DNA of 64,000 nucleotides from Pedobacter sp. MC2016-24. Lineage in GTDB: Bacteria; Bacteroidota; Bacteroidia; Sphingobacteriales; Sphingobacteriaceae. The position numbers and the translations under genes were made by a program. The notes below the pieces were generated by a model. That model did no database searches. It had not been told where the DNA came from and worked only from the letters and a program-made list of their open reading frames with translations. Numbering within the stretch: position 1 is the stretch's first letter; every line of letters begins with the position of its first letter. The DNA lies in NCBI RefSeq assembly GCF_015223055.1, contig NZ_JADFBX010000001.1, positions 248,001-312,000 of the forward strand. The letters run 5' to 3'. Below, piece by piece: positions 24,956 through 35,213 of this stretch.

Positions 24956-27900
24956 TTATCCATTCAGTTCTAAAACCAAATCATCTGTGTTGACCATCGT
25001 TCCGGCAGTAAGTGTGATTGATTTCACTGTACCATCCGCAATCGCAGAAATATTTGATTCCATTTTCATTGCTTCGATCATGAATAAAGGCTGATTCTTT
25101 TTTATCGGATCGCCTGGCTTCACAAAGATCTTAGACAACATACCTTGTAAGGGCGATCCGATATGAACAGGATTGCCCTTATCAATTTTACGGTTCTCCA
25201 ATTTCACAACCTTGATGGATTTGTCCTGAATTTCAATATTACGCGTTTGACCATTCAATTTAAAAAAGACAGTACGCATTCCTTTATCGTCAGCGGGACC
25301 TATAGAAAGTAAACGAACCAATAAAGTCTTCCCTTTGGCAATTTCAATCGTTGTTTCTTCACCAGGTTTCATTCCATAGAAGAAAAATGGGGTTGGAATT
25401 ACGGAAACATCCCCATACAACCTGAATATACGAATGGCCTCGGCCGTTACTTTAGGATAGAACTTATACGCAAGATACATCGTATAGCTCAGGTCATCTC
25501 CAAATTCAGTTTTGAAAAGCTCATATTCCTCTTCCAGGTGCAATGGCGCTAAATGCTTATTTGGCCGGTCGGTAAAAGGCGTCTTACCTTTGAGTAAAAT
25601 CTGTTGAAGCTTTTCCGGAAAACCACCTTCCGGCTGTCCAATCTCCCCCATGAAAAATGAAACCACAGATTCGGGGAAGGACAATTGTTCGCCACGCTCA
25701 AAAACGTCGGCCGGAGTGATGTCGTTTGCCACCATAAACTGCGCCATATCCCCCACCACTTTAGAACTCGGGGTCACTTTGACGATATCACCAAATAAAT
25801 CATTTACATCCGCATAACGCTCCTTAATTAACTCAAACTTATCTCCAAGTCCCAAAGCAATAGCTTGTGGCTTCAGATTGGAATATTGCCCCCCGGGAAT
25901 CTCATGCTCAAACACTTCTGCTGAACTTGCTTTTAAACCAGATTCAAACGGGTAATAATATTCCCTAACGGCCTCCCAATAATTCGAGTACGCATTCAAA
26001 GATTTGATATCATATGGATTTTCGCGCTCATGAAAACGCATCATTTCTACAATGGCATTGAAGTTAGGTTGTGCAGTTGTGCCCGACAAAGCCCCTAATG
26101 CACAATCAATCACGTCCACACCAGCTTCAATGGCCATTAAATATGTAGCCGGCTGTAAAGATGAGGTATCATGCGTATGTAAATGAATGGGTATCTTAAC
26201 CGTATCTTTTAAAGCCTCAATTAATACTTTAGCTGCATATGGCTTTAGCAAGCCTGACATATCCTTAACACCAAGGATATGGCTCCCTGCATTTTCAAGG
26301 TCTTTAGCCAAGCGTAAATAATAGTCCAGACTGTATTTTGTACGTTTAGGATCTAGAATATCGCCAGTATAGCAGAGTGAACCTTCAGCAATACCGCCTG
26401 TTCGTTTCCTAACCATGTCGATGCATGGGGTGATATTTTCCATCCAATTTAAGGAATCGAAGATCCGGAAAATATCAACTCCCTTTTCCCAGCTTTTCTC
26501 TACAAATGACTCAATTAAATTATCCGGATAAGCTGCGTAACCCACGCCATTACAGCCTCTGATTAGCATCTGAATTAAAATGTTTGGCATTGCAGCACGT
26601 AATTTTTCCAGTCGTCTCCATGGATCTTCATGTAAAAATCGCAGACAAACGTCAAAGGTTGCTCCTCCCCAGGCCTCCATACTAAAAGTTTGTGGATGAT
26701 GTTTAGCAAAACCTTCGGCCACTTTAAGCATGTCATAAGTACGCATCCTTGTAGCCAACAGGGATTGGTGGGCATCTCTGAATGTGGTGTCGGTGTAGTG
26801 GATCTTTTTCTCTGCTTTAAGCCATTTAGAGAAACCATCAGGACCAAGTTCTGTCAGTAAATCTTTAGTGCCTTTGGCATAGCCCATTTGATGATCTATA
26901 GCAGGCACGACTGGCTTATCGAATTTTTTAGTCTCATCAACCTGACGCACATCGGGGTTTCCATTCACTGATACTTCCCCCAGATAGGTTAAGATCCGGG
27001 TTCCCCTATCGAGTCTTTTTTTGGATTCAAAAAGTTCAGGATGCTCCTGGATGAAATTGACTGTTGCTTTTCCTTTTACAAAAGTCGGGTGATTGATCAG
27101 GTTTTCCAGGAACTGAACATTATTTTTAACACCACGGATCCGAAATTCCCGCAATGCCCGGTTCATTTTTCTGGCAGCATCTTCAAGCGTTGCACCACTG
27201 GTACTTACTTTAACCAGCATGGAATCAAAGAAGGGGCTAATTTTCATTCCCGGATAGGTACTTCCTTCATCCAGTCTGATCCCGAAGCCTGTTGCATTGC
27301 GATAGGTAATTAAAGTTCCGTAATCCGGTTTAAAGTCATTTCCAGGATCCTCTGTCGTGATGCGGCATTGCATGGCAAAGCCATTGCAATGGATAGCGGC
27401 CTGATTTTTAATGCCGATCTCCTGATCTGCCAGGTGATAACCGTCGGCAATAAACAACTGGGTTTTAATCAAATCAATCCCAGTAATCATCTCGGTCACC
27501 GTATGTTCTACCTGAATTCTCGGATTTACTTCTATAAAATAGATGTTCTCCTGCTCGTCGATCAGGAATTCAACAGTACCCACATTATTATATCTGACCG
27601 CCTTTGCTATTGACGTGGCATAGTGATAAAGCTGGTCTTTCGTGTTTTGACTTAAATTTAAAGAAGGTGCAACCTCCACGACTTTTTGAAAGCGACGTTG
27701 TACAGAGCAGTCCCTTTCAAAGAGATGCACAACTTCACCGAAATTATCGGCTACAATCTGAACCTCAATATGCCTTGGCCTGTTGATGAACTTTTCCAAA
27801 AAAACGGTATCGTCGCCAAAAGCATTTTTTGCTTCACTTCTGGCTTCAGAGAAACCCTTTTCCAATTGCTCATTGTCATTCACAATTCGCATTCCTCTGC

Positions 27901-28399
27901 CACCACCACCAGAAGCGGCCTTAATCATCAAGGGATAACCGATTCTTTGCGCTTCTGACAAAGCTTTGTCCAGGGTATCCAGATCAACTTCATTGCTTTC
28001 AATAATCGGCAAACCCGCTGTCTTTGCCACGGTTTTTGCGGTAACTTTATCTCCCAGAGAACGCATGACATCGGGTCTTGGTCCGATAAAGATAATTCCG
28101 TGATTTGCACATTGGGTAGCAAATTCTTCATTCTCAGAAAGGAATCCATAACCAGGGTGGATCGCATCTGCGCCACTGTATTTGGCAGTTTCGATCAGTG
28201 CCCTGATGTCCAGGTAAGGTTTTAACGGTTCATTGTCTGCTCCGATCTGATAGGCTTCATCAGCTTTATATCGGTGTAATGAATACCGGTCTTCATACGT
28301 ATAAACTGCAACAGTCTGAATATCGAGTTCGCTGCAGGCACGTTCAATACGAATGGCAATTTCGCCACGATTGGCAATTAGTACTTTCTTAATCTTCAT
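24956..28399 (-). CDS. pyc: Pyruvate carboxylase
   Basis: Single-chain biotin enzyme (1147 residues) that carboxylates pyruvate to oxaloacetate. The domains run in the usual order. First is biotin carboxylase (1-450; IANRGEIAIRI, ATP-grasp loop SGGGGRGMR, EVNPRIQVEHTVTE). The carboxyltransferase follows (about 520-820; FRDAHQSLLATRMRT, metal site HLHTHDTS, EMWGG-type segment AWGGATFDV), then the tetramerisation region. The biotin carboxyl carrier domain is last, with biotinylated Lys1112 in EAMKMES. All catalytic blocks are present. It stands alone, convergent to the DUF4350-like gene with 14 bases between stops. It can refill oxaloacetate when uronates feed pyruvate. Confidence 0.97.
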   Translation of the reverse strand: MKIKKVLIANRGEIAIRIERACSELDIQTVAVYTYEDRYSLHRYKADEAYQIGADNEPLKPYLDIRALIETAKYSGADAIHPGYGFLSENEEFATQCANHGIIFIGPRPDVMRSLGDKVTAKTVAKTAGLPIIESNEVDLDTLDKALSEAQRIGYPLMIKAASGGGGRGMRIVNDNEQLEKGFSEARSEAKNAFGDDTVFLEKFINRPRHIEVQIVADNFGEVVHLFERDCSVQRRFQKVVEVAPSLNLSQNTKDQLYHYATSIAKAVRYNNVGTVEFLIDEQENIYFIEVNPRIQVEHTVTEMITGIDLIKTQLFIADGYHLADQEIGIKNQAAIHCNGFAMQCRITTEDPGNDFKPDYGTLITYRNATGFGIRLDEGSTYPGMKISPFFDSMLVKVSTSGATLEDAARKMNRALREFRIRGVKNNVQFLENLINHPTFVKGKATVNFIQEHPELFESKKRLDRGTRILTYLGEVSVNGNPDVRQVDETKKFDKPVVPAIDHQMGYAKGTKDLLTELGPDGFSKWLKAEKKIHYTDTTFRDAHQSLLATRMRTYDMLKVAEGFAKHHPQTFSMEAWGGATFDVCLRFLHEDPWRRLEKLRAAMPNILIQMLIRGCNGVGYAAYPDNLIESFVEKSWEKGVDIFRIFDSLNWMENITPCIDMVRKRTGGIAEGSLCYTGDILDPKRTKYSLDYYLRLAKDLENAGSHILGVKDMSGLLKPYAAKVLIEALKDTVKIPIHLHTHDTSSLQPATYLMAIEAGVDVIDCALGALSGTTAQPNFNAIVEMMRFHERENPYDIKSLNAYSNYWEAVREYYYPFESGLKASSAEVFEHEIPGGQYSNLKPQAIALGLGDKFELIKERYADVNDLFGDIVKVTPSSKVVGDMAQFMVANDITPADVFERGEQLSFPESVVSFFMGEIGQPEGGFPEKLQQILLKGKTPFTDRPNKHLAPLHLEEEYELFKTEFGDDLSYTMYLAYKFYPKVTAEAIRIFRLYGDVSVIPTPFFFYGMKPGEETTIEIAKGKTLLVRLLSIGPADDKGMRTVFFKLNGQTRNIEIQDKSIKVVKLENRKIDKGNPVHIGSPLQGMLSKIFVKPGDPIKKNQPLFMIEAMKMESNISAIADGTVKSITLTAGTMVNTDDLVLELNG

Positions 28400-28572
28400 A
28401 GTTCGGGGTTAAACTTTGGCTAAAATATTACATTATAGCGAAACCATAACTATGAAAACACATTTATTATCAGGCCGTTAAAGTGTATTTTTTACACCAA
28501 CACCCCCATAAAAACGCAGATAAACTGGCCTCAAACAGCTTTTTGGCGGTATAGTTTTTTAACGATAAATAT

Positions 28573-29427
28573 TTACAATAATTCTTTCGCCCTATAGCTA
28601 CTTAGAACCACATCCATTGCGTGAAAATAACCCTGAGCATTTCCGGATACATTACCTTTGGCATTGACCGGCACCCCAGAAAAAAGTCCGCTCCAGTCTG
28701 TCTCCATAAATACCGCATATAAGTACTTTGCATACGCATCAGAAAGTGACATTTTGTAGATGATGACCAAATCCGTTTGCCTGATCGTAAAATCCCGTTT
28801 TAAGTTATTTAACGGATACAGGGAATTTGGAGATCCAAGCAAGTGCGTATAACTGTAATAAGCCGATTGATCAAACTTACTTGGGCTCCATGGCGGTGGT
28901 GAACTGGTGGTTTTGAGATCCCGATAAGTAATGAACCATTTATTCGCATTGAGATAGCCAAATGTATGTTTAGGAATTGTAACCGTAACCGTACTATCCG
29001 TTGGGCTCTTAGTGGAAAGTGGTAAAAAGTCATCCACAATATTAACCACTTGCCTCAGGGTATCAACCGCGGTATAGACCACGTTATTGTATTTGATGGT
29101 CAATTTATAAGCCTCGTTATAATTTGGATCACCCTTGGTTACACCAACATATATACCCGGAGAACTTTCCCGGAATACAATATCTGCCCGCCCATCGTTA
29201 ACAACAACAGAAGCCTTAGAGATGGGACTTGGTTCTGTTGCCGGATCTGTGGAAGGCTTTGTTAACCTGATGTATTGATTGTTGCCCAGGGTGTTTATTC
29301 CACCCTCCACAGTTAAATCATAAACCAGGCCAGGCTTCATGAAAGTATGATCTAAACTGGTTTTCTTACAAGCAAACAGACTTGTTGTCAAAATCAGCAA
29401 TATCATATGATAGCAAACCTTCTTCAT
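28573..29427 (-). CDS. DUF4249-family lipoprotein
   Basis: 284-residue lipoprotein. The ATG at 29427, one base after the TonB receptor stop, gives a signal peptide with lipobox LFAC; a longer frame from 29475 would overlap the receptor and is unlikely. The body has the DUF4249 pattern: YDLTVEGGI, SPISKASVVVNDG, SPGIYVGVTKGDPNYNEAYKLTI, and a C-terminal segment with MSLSDAYAKYLYAVF. DUF4249 proteins regularly follow STN-type TonB receptors in Bacteroidota and are presumed surface partners, with a role comparable to SusD. Last gene of the sigma-FecR-receptor operon. Confidence 0.88.
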   Translation of the reverse strand: MKKVCYHMILLILTTSLFACKKTSLDHTFMKPGLVYDLTVEGGINTLGNNQYIRLTKPSTDPATEPSPISKASVVVNDGRADIVFRESSPGIYVGVTKGDPNYNEAYKLTIKYNNVVYTAVDTLRQVVNIVDDFLPLSTKSPTDSTVTVTIPKHTFGYLNANKWFITYRDLKTTSSPPPWSPSKFDQSAYYSYTHLLGSPNSLYPLNNLKRDFTIRQTDLVIIYKMSLSDAYAKYLYAVFMETDWSGLFSGVPVNAKGNVSGNAQGYFHAMDVVLSSYRAKELL

Positions 29428-29428
29428 A

Positions 29429-31969
29429 TCAAAACTTAAAACTATAAGCAACCCATGGGTATATTCCGAAAGCATATTCTATACTGGCGGTCCCCATGCC
29501 GGCAGAATTGAGATTGTAATATAAAGGATTTTTCCTATTGTACAAATTATAAATTCCGGCTGATACGAAGCTCGATAAAGCTCTTCTCTTAGTTAGCTTA
29601 TTTTCAAAATGGTATTGTGCTGAAACATCGAGTCTGCTGAATTCCGGAAATCTGGATTGATTCCGTTTTTCGAAAATCGGAACATTGATCCCGTCATGCT
29701 GGTAATAACCTACGGGCAAAGTAAGCGGCCTGCCTGTGGAGTATATAAAAAAAGACTGTAAGGAAAGTCTATCGGTGACTTGAAATGAAGCAGACAATTT
29801 CAGCTCATGTGGAATGTCATAATTTGCGACAAATTCTTCGTTTGAATTCAGATCGGCTATCTTTTTATACACCCTGGAATAGCTATAAGCGAGTGTTCCG
29901 GATAAACGACCTTCTGTTCTGGTAATTTGGGCCTCCATACCGTAAGCCCTGGATCTTCCAAATCTAAGCTGGCTGCGTATTGCCGGGTTTTGGATAATTT
30001 GCGCATGACCAATCAGATCCATCTGATTGTATAATTTTTTATAATACCCGTTTAAAGAAAAAATGTACTTATCCGGAGTAAACGTATAACCCGCAGAAAA
30101 ATAGTTTGCATACTGCGGCTTAATGGAAGTAGATGCCGGGATCCATGGCTCAAGTGATGAAAAAGCAAGTGTACTGTTCTGAACAAGCATCAAATATTGA
30201 TAACTTCTGTTGTAGGTTAGAAACAGGCGTTGCCTGCTATCCGGTAAATAACTGATGTTAATCCTTGGTTCAGGATTAACGAAACTTTTTACATCCTCTT
30301 TTTCAATTCGATTTCCCTGCTGATCAAATACATTTTTCATTTGCTCAGCATTTACAAAAACACCTAGCCTAAGTCCGTAACTTAGCTCAAAATACTTATT
30401 CAAACGGAGTTCCTGGGCAAAATAAAGTGCAGATTCCAGCGATCGGTCTTTAGGAATATTAAACTCATCGGAGAGCGACTTGCTGGCTTCACCAGGACTA
30501 AACCGATGGTAAGTACCCACTATACCAAATTTAATCTGGTTTGTAGGGCTCCGGAAATAAGTATAATCAGCTTTCAGGGTCATATCTTTAACTCCGGTGT
30601 TCCATTGGCTCTTTTGCGACAAAGTATCCGCATTCAGGTCAAGCAAATTACTATAATCGCTATATATGGCTGATAAATTTAGAAAGACCCGCGAATTAAA
30701 AATATGATTCCAACGCAATGTAGAGGTTACATTTCCCCAATTGTTTGCGTAAGAGTTCTCAGACAGCAACCGATCCTTTCCATAATACACAGAATAAAAT
30801 AAAGTATTGTCTTTATCCACTTTAAAATTTGCCTTGGCGTTAATGTCATAATAAACAGACTGCGGGTTAAAGAGTTTAAATTTGCTATGAAAAACATCCA
30901 GCAAACTGCGTCTGAATGCAACTACGTAAGATCCGCGTTCTTTCACGATCGGCCCTTCTACTGCCAGTCTGCCAGACATCAGACTAACCCCACCATTCAC
31001 ATGAAATTCTTTGCTATTTCCTTCTGTAGTTCGGTTTACGATAACTGATGAAAGTCGACCACCATAATTGGCAGGAATATAATCACGATAAACCTGAATG
31101 TTATTGACAACATCCGGATTAAAAACCGAAACCAGTCCGTAAAGATGAGAAGGATTGTAAACCACCGCCTCATCTAAAATAATCAAATTCTGATCGGCAT
31201 TTCCACCTCTGATAAACAGGCCTGAACTACCCTCGGATAAAGCCTTGATGCCATTTTGCATCTGTAGCCGCTTTACCACATCAATTTCGCCGTTATAGTA
31301 AGTCGCACTATTCAGTTGTTTGGCATTCAAACTCTGAACATTAGATAAGATCGGGTTTGGAGCTATAGCCGATTGTTTAATTTCGACTTCCTGTAGCTTA
31401 TTGGTTTTAAGAAAAAGTTCGATCTCTTCTTCCTTGTTTTCCGTCAGATTTAATTTCAATTTTTGCGCCTGGTACCCTAAGTTTGAGATGAGTACCTCGT
31501 ATACTCCAGCAGGTATGGAAATGGAATAAAAACCATACTGGTTGGTGTTTACTCCCGCGTCAAGCTGGGGAATAGAGACTGTTGCACCGATGAGTTCCTC
31601 TCCATTATTGGCATCCCGAACGTGGCCGCTTATGGTCCATATTGAGCTCTTTTTCGGCGCAATCACAATGTCATTTCCAACAAGCTTATAGTGTAAGCCG
31701 GTACCAATCAAAAGCTTATCGATAATCGTTGAAAGCGGAGCTTTAACAAAGGTAAATGGTAAATTCCTTTTTGAACGAAGTTGATCCGAGTCAAAGGCGA
31801 AACTTAGCTTCGTCTTTAATTCCAACTTATGCAAACTGTTGATTAAAGAATCTGCGGCGATATTAATATTAACCAATTGATCCAATGGATTTTGAACCTG
31901 TGCATTTACCCGATTGTTACAAATCAGGCAGAAAAACAAAAAAAAAACAAACAGGTTAATACGGCTCAT
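29429..31969 (-). CDS. TonB-dependent outer-membrane receptor with STN and carboxypeptidase-regulatory-like domains
   Basis: 846-residue receptor. Order: signal peptide to NAQ (about 1-24), STN (secretin/TonB short N-terminal) domain about 35-105, CarboxypepD_reg-like domain (ISGHVRDANNGEELIGATVS) about 112-195, plug (LFIRGGNADQNLIILDEAVV) about 230-330, and a 22-strand barrel ending in Phe (AYSFKF). The STN domain and the FecR and sigma genes just upstream mark it as a transducer of surface signalling. It is smaller than SusC proteins and paired with DUF4249 in place of SusD. The ligand is unknown; an iron complex or oligopeptide is possible. Confidence 0.93.
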   Translation of the reverse strand: MSRINLFVFFLFFCLICNNRVNAQVQNPLDQLVNINIAADSLINSLHKLELKTKLSFAFDSDQLRSKRNLPFTFVKAPLSTIIDKLLIGTGLHYKLVGNDIVIAPKKSSIWTISGHVRDANNGEELIGATVSIPQLDAGVNTNQYGFYSISIPAGVYEVLISNLGYQAQKLKLNLTENKEEEIELFLKTNKLQEVEIKQSAIAPNPILSNVQSLNAKQLNSATYYNGEIDVVKRLQMQNGIKALSEGSSGLFIRGGNADQNLIILDEAVVYNPSHLYGLVSVFNPDVVNNIQVYRDYIPANYGGRLSSVIVNRTTEGNSKEFHVNGGVSLMSGRLAVEGPIVKERGSYVVAFRRSLLDVFHSKFKLFNPQSVYYDINAKANFKVDKDNTLFYSVYYGKDRLLSENSYANNWGNVTSTLRWNHIFNSRVFLNLSAIYSDYSNLLDLNADTLSQKSQWNTGVKDMTLKADYTYFRSPTNQIKFGIVGTYHRFSPGEASKSLSDEFNIPKDRSLESALYFAQELRLNKYFELSYGLRLGVFVNAEQMKNVFDQQGNRIEKEDVKSFVNPEPRINISYLPDSRQRLFLTYNRSYQYLMLVQNSTLAFSSLEPWIPASTSIKPQYANYFSAGYTFTPDKYIFSLNGYYKKLYNQMDLIGHAQIIQNPAIRSQLRFGRSRAYGMEAQITRTEGRLSGTLAYSYSRVYKKIADLNSNEEFVANYDIPHELKLSASFQVTDRLSLQSFFIYSTGRPLTLPVGYYQHDGINVPIFEKRNQSRFPEFSRLDVSAQYHFENKLTKRRALSSFVSAGIYNLYNRKNPLYYNLNSAGMGTASIEYAFGIYPWVAYSFKF

Positions 31970-32001
31970 TGTGAAAGAAAAAGAAATCTAAGCTTCACAT
32001 A

Positions 32002-32979
32002 CTAATTGTCAGACAATATATAAGTATCTTTCAATTTAGTTGTTTTACACTGCAAAGATGCAGAAATTACGGCAAGAACACTATCCAAACTTTCATAATG
32101 TAAATTTGCCGTTAACTTCCTGTCATTTAAGCCTGCACCATCTATAGAAATCTTGGTTTGATAGACTTTTTCTAATTGATCAAGTACTTCTGGCAAAGGA
32201 GAATCTTTAAATTCGAATTTCTTGTCTAACCACGCTTTATAATTTGTTTCCGGATTATCAGCGGCGCGTAGTGTTTTGGTCTGTAGGTCGTATATCCCGA
32301 TTTTACCTGCTACCAGCATAATTTCCTCACCTGAGTTTACATGTTTCATAGACACCTTTCCTTCCTCCACAATAACTTTAATGCTACCCGAGTTTTTTTG
32401 AAGGTTAAAACTTGTACCAATATCTCTGGCATCTACATCACCCAATACGACATGAAACTGCGGGCCGGCGTGTTTAATGACCTGTACAAAGGCTTCCCCA
32501 TGCAACAGCTCAAGTCTCCTGTCCCGCTCAAAGTATCTTTTACTGTATTTTATGCTGGTTGCAGCATTCAAATTGACAATAGTACCATCCGGAAGCGTTA
32601 CTGCTTTGGCATTTTCAGCAGTAGTGATCACCTGGTAATCCGGGTAAGCTAAGAAATAATAACCCAATGAACAAACCAGTAAAACAGATGCAGCAATGCT
32701 CAACCAGAGTTTTAAGCTTATGGTTGGTCTATCTTCAGAACGGCTTAACAATTTACTGTCCAGCGTATTCCAGGATGCATCGACATCGTAATCGCTTTCT
32801 TCGGATAATTTGTCCAAATTGATCTGAATACTCAGGAAATCCTGGTAAGTTTTCTCATTCTCAATAGATACGCTACGCCAGTGTTCAAGAATAAGTTTAT
32901 CTTCAGGAGTAATTGTTTCATCCAGATCGTCGATGATCAGGGCGTAAATAATTTCCTCATTTGTTTCGAATTTTTCCAT
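32002..32979 (-). CDS. FecR-family anti-sigma factor
   Basis: 325-residue inner-membrane anti-sigma regulator. Residues 1-80 form a cytoplasmic helical domain that should hold the sigma factor, and a single membrane helix follows at about 86-108 (WLSIAASVLLVCSLGYYFLA). The periplasmic FecR domain comes next (TAENAKAVTLPDGTIVNLNA, LELLHGEAFVQV, DIGTSFNLQ). A C-terminal DUF4974 domain (FEFKDSPLPEVLDQLEKVY) resembles STN. It sits between the ECF sigma gene (12 bases) and the receptor gene (32 bases). Confidence 0.94.
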   Translation of the reverse strand: MEKFETNEEIIYALIIDDLDETITPEDKLILEHWRSVSIENEKTYQDFLSIQINLDKLSEESDYDVDASWNTLDSKLLSRSEDRPTISLKLWLSIAASVLLVCSLGYYFLAYPDYQVITTAENAKAVTLPDGTIVNLNAATSIKYSKRYFERDRRLELLHGEAFVQVIKHAGPQFHVVLGDVDARDIGTSFNLQKNSGSIKVIVEEGKVSMKHVNSGEEIMLVAGKIGIYDLQTKTLRAADNPETNYKAWLDKKFEFKDSPLPEVLDQLEKVYQTKISIDGAGLNDRKLTANLHYESLDSVLAVISASLQCKTTKLKDTYILSDN

Positions 32980-32991
32980 GGCATTCAGACT

Positions 32992-33606
32992 TTAACGTCC
33001 GTTTATAGTTAAGAGAATTAATAAAAATATGATAATAACTTGTTTTTGTATATCTAAGTGTGCTCTAATTTTTTGGAATCCATAGGTTAAATGATTTTTG
33101 ACCGTTTTTATGGAAATGTCCATTTGATCTGCGATCTCCTGTTGTTTCAATTTGCCAAAACGACTTAAATACATCACCTGTTTACATTTTTCCGGCAATA
33201 GCGATAACGCTTCTTCCAGCTTTTTCAGTAATGCCTCCTCTTCTTCATTATCCTCAACACTAACCGCCTCTCCATCCTGTGAAGCCAGATAAGCAATTTG
33301 CTTTTCGGCCAAACTCTTTTCCTTTTTAAGGTAATTCAGAGAAGAATTGACAACGGACTTAAATAAATAGCTTTTCATTGAGTACTGAACATTTAACTTG
33401 TCGCCTTTATTCCATATGGTAATAAATACATCATGGACTATTTCTTCTGCTATTTGCATTTGGTTTACATATTGGTAAGCCAAAGCGAATAATTGTTTAC
33501 AGTATTTTTTATAAAACGATTCGAAAACTTTTTTATCCTGTTTCCGAATGGCGTCCCATAGCTTTAAATCCTCCTCTGATCTTGAGTATATCGGTTGCTC
33601 ATCCAT
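32992..33606 (-). CDS. ECF RNA polymerase sigma factor, Bacteroidota type
   Basis: 204-residue sigma-70 family factor. Region 2 runs about 20-90 (FESFYKKYCKQLFALAYQYV, AEEIVHDVFITIWNK). Region 4 runs about 130-185 (LPEKCKQVMYLSRFGKLKQQ, then EIADQMDISIKTVKNHLTYG). Residues 190-201 form an unusual hydrophobic tail (VIIIFLLILLTI) after the last DNA-binding helix. With the FecR protein and STN receptor it completes a surface signalling relay. It follows a CHRD-like lipoprotein gene by 10 bases, so the operon promoter probably lies before that gene. Confidence 0.93.
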   Translation of the reverse strand: MDEQPIYSRSEEDLKLWDAIRKQDKKVFESFYKKYCKQLFALAYQYVNQMQIAEEIVHDVFITIWNKGDKLNVQYSMKSYLFKSVVNSSLNYLKKEKSLAEKQIAYLASQDGEAVSVEDNEEEEALLKKLEEALSLLPEKCKQVMYLSRFGKLKQQEIADQMDISIKTVKNHLTYGFQKIRAHLDIQKQVIIIFLLILLTINGR

Positions 33607-33616
33607 ATTAAAGCTG

Positions 33617-34087
33617 CTACTTTTGTTTTAATGTAAGTATACCAGATATCTCAGGGTTCATTGCTGATGTATTAACGGCGACAAACCATTGCCCTTTTAA
33701 CAATGTTCGCTCCTGTAATGGGTTCAGTGTATAGGTTCCTGACAAAGCAGTCTTTGTACCGGCTAAATAAATCTCCTTTACAAGCGTCCCCACTGTTCCT
33801 TTCGCCCCGCTTCTCAAAGTAATTAACTGTGGAACAATATCCATATATTCCAACTTGTAACTTAATATTTTAGTCTCTTCGCTATATTCACCATGCAAGA
33901 CGGCAGTTCCGGGAGAATTGGAATTTGTTCCTTTTTTATCAATTCTCGCAGTGACCACGTAACTTCTTACCGGAGGTTTTATCTTTGCGCTGTCTCCTGT
34001 CTCTTCTTTTTTACAAGACAAAACAAAAGCAAAAATTATAACCAGAGTTCCTATAAGTAAGTTCTTTTTAGTTTTTATAATCCCCAT
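33617..34087 (-). CDS. CHRD-domain-like lipoprotein
   Basis: 156-residue lipoprotein with signal peptide ending VLSC (Cys25). The mature part has repeated beta-strand motifs of the CHRD type: TAVLHGEYSEETKILSYKLE, a central LSGTYTLNPLQ, and LLKGQWFVAVNTSAMNPEIS with a closing ISGIL, which resembles the CHRD ending. Function of CHRD proteins in bacteria is unknown. It is the first gene of the operon that continues with sigma, FecR, TonB receptor and DUF4249, an unusual leading position. Confidence 0.65.
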   Translation of the reverse strand: MGIIKTKKNLLIGTLVIIFAFVLSCKKEETGDSAKIKPPVRSYVVTARIDKKGTNSNSPGTAVLHGEYSEETKILSYKLEYMDIVPQLITLRSGAKGTVGTLVKEIYLAGTKTALSGTYTLNPLQERTLLKGQWFVAVNTSAMNPEISGILTLKQK

Positions 34088-34146
34088 TTTTCTAAATCTT
34101 ACCTGGGGACTAATTTACTATTTTAATTTTTTATTCTAATATCATT

Positions 34147-35169
34147 CTAGAACAGATTAAATGTGTTTAAAAAACTATAATTGAAAGAACGCGCTTTGTA
34201 GTAATTTTTATAAAAGCCTCTCAAATTAAAAAGTAAAGAACGGCCAATAACCTTTTTTACCCATTCAATATCATTTGTCACGGCATAAGTTTCTGTTTCT
34301 TGGTCTAACGCTTTAACCATAAACTCTGCTACTGAAAGTGCTTTAACATATGGACGGTAAATTGATTTTATGGTTTTGCTGGTTAGATGATAAACCTCCG
34401 GACTTAATTTATAACTGTTATTCAGTGAATATTTAAATCCATGGTAATGATAAAACACCAAATCAAAGTTTTTACCCGTTGCTAACTCTAAACCTTTAAC
34501 ATTTTTAGATTTCGTTTTAAAATCGTGCTGCTGCACATTCCATGGTGCAACGCCACCGCCCAGGTTAGCTAAAACATGAACGCAATTGAATCTTGTGGTC
34601 CAATCATCAAGATATTTCTGATCGCCAAATTTATTGTCCTCCATTCGATTGAAACACCATTCTAAACAAGCGTCAACCCACCAGTTCAGCACTTCCATTC
34701 CTTCTTTGGTATTTTTAAAAGTCATGAATTGTACACAGTAGATTCCGCTGGTTGCAGATTGGTCATAGCATGGCGTATAACGATGTTCTGTAATCAAAAC
34801 AGACTTCTCTCCCATTTCCTTATAAAGTACTATTGGATCGCTGAAAAACAACAGGTCTGCATCCACATAAGTACAGTGATCCAGATGATAAGTTTCCAGA
34901 CAGTATTTTATTGTTGATGAAGAGCATGTCCAGCAATATTCTGCAGCGGTACGGTCTCCTTTAACAGCCAGCAAATCTTTATTCTCAAACTGAGATAAAC
35001 TAATCACGGTGGCATTGGCTAAATTCAGTTTAGACAAAACATCGAAACAGTTGGTGTCAAAAGCAAATATGTACAAATGAAAATCAGCACACTGCTCCTC
35101 TAAAGAGTTATACATGGCTAAGCCACGGGACAAATAATTGGAATTAAATAAGGTGCAAAATTGAAGCAT
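34147..35169 (-). CDS. Glycosyltransferase, GT8-like (GT-A fold)
   Basis: 340-residue protein. It begins FCTLFNSNYLSRGLAMYNSL, the common start of glycosyltransferase family 8-like proteins, and carries a DxD metal motif in YVDADLLFFSD (Asp103 and Asp105). Further GT-A features are TSGIYCVQFMTFKNTKEG, CLEWCFNRMEDNKFGDQKYL and LGGGVAPWN. No signal or membrane segment is seen, so it acts in the cytoplasm or at the inner leaflet. It is not in a clear polysaccharide cluster; donor and acceptor are unknown. The last 40 residues are rich in Tyr and Phe. Confidence 0.78.
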   Translation of the reverse strand: MLQFCTLFNSNYLSRGLAMYNSLEEQCADFHLYIFAFDTNCFDVLSKLNLANATVISLSQFENKDLLAVKGDRTAAEYCWTCSSSTIKYCLETYHLDHCTYVDADLLFFSDPIVLYKEMGEKSVLITEHRYTPCYDQSATSGIYCVQFMTFKNTKEGMEVLNWWVDACLEWCFNRMEDNKFGDQKYLDDWTTRFNCVHVLANLGGGVAPWNVQQHDFKTKSKNVKGLELATGKNFDLVFYHYHGFKYSLNNSYKLSPEVYHLTSKTIKSIYRPYVKALSVAEFMVKALDQETETYAVTNDIEWVKKVIGRSLLFNLRGFYKNYYKARSFNYSFLNTFNLF

Positions 35170-35213
35170 AGTATGACGGTTTAGATCAATTATGCCCTTA
35201 AGACAACGCTTTA

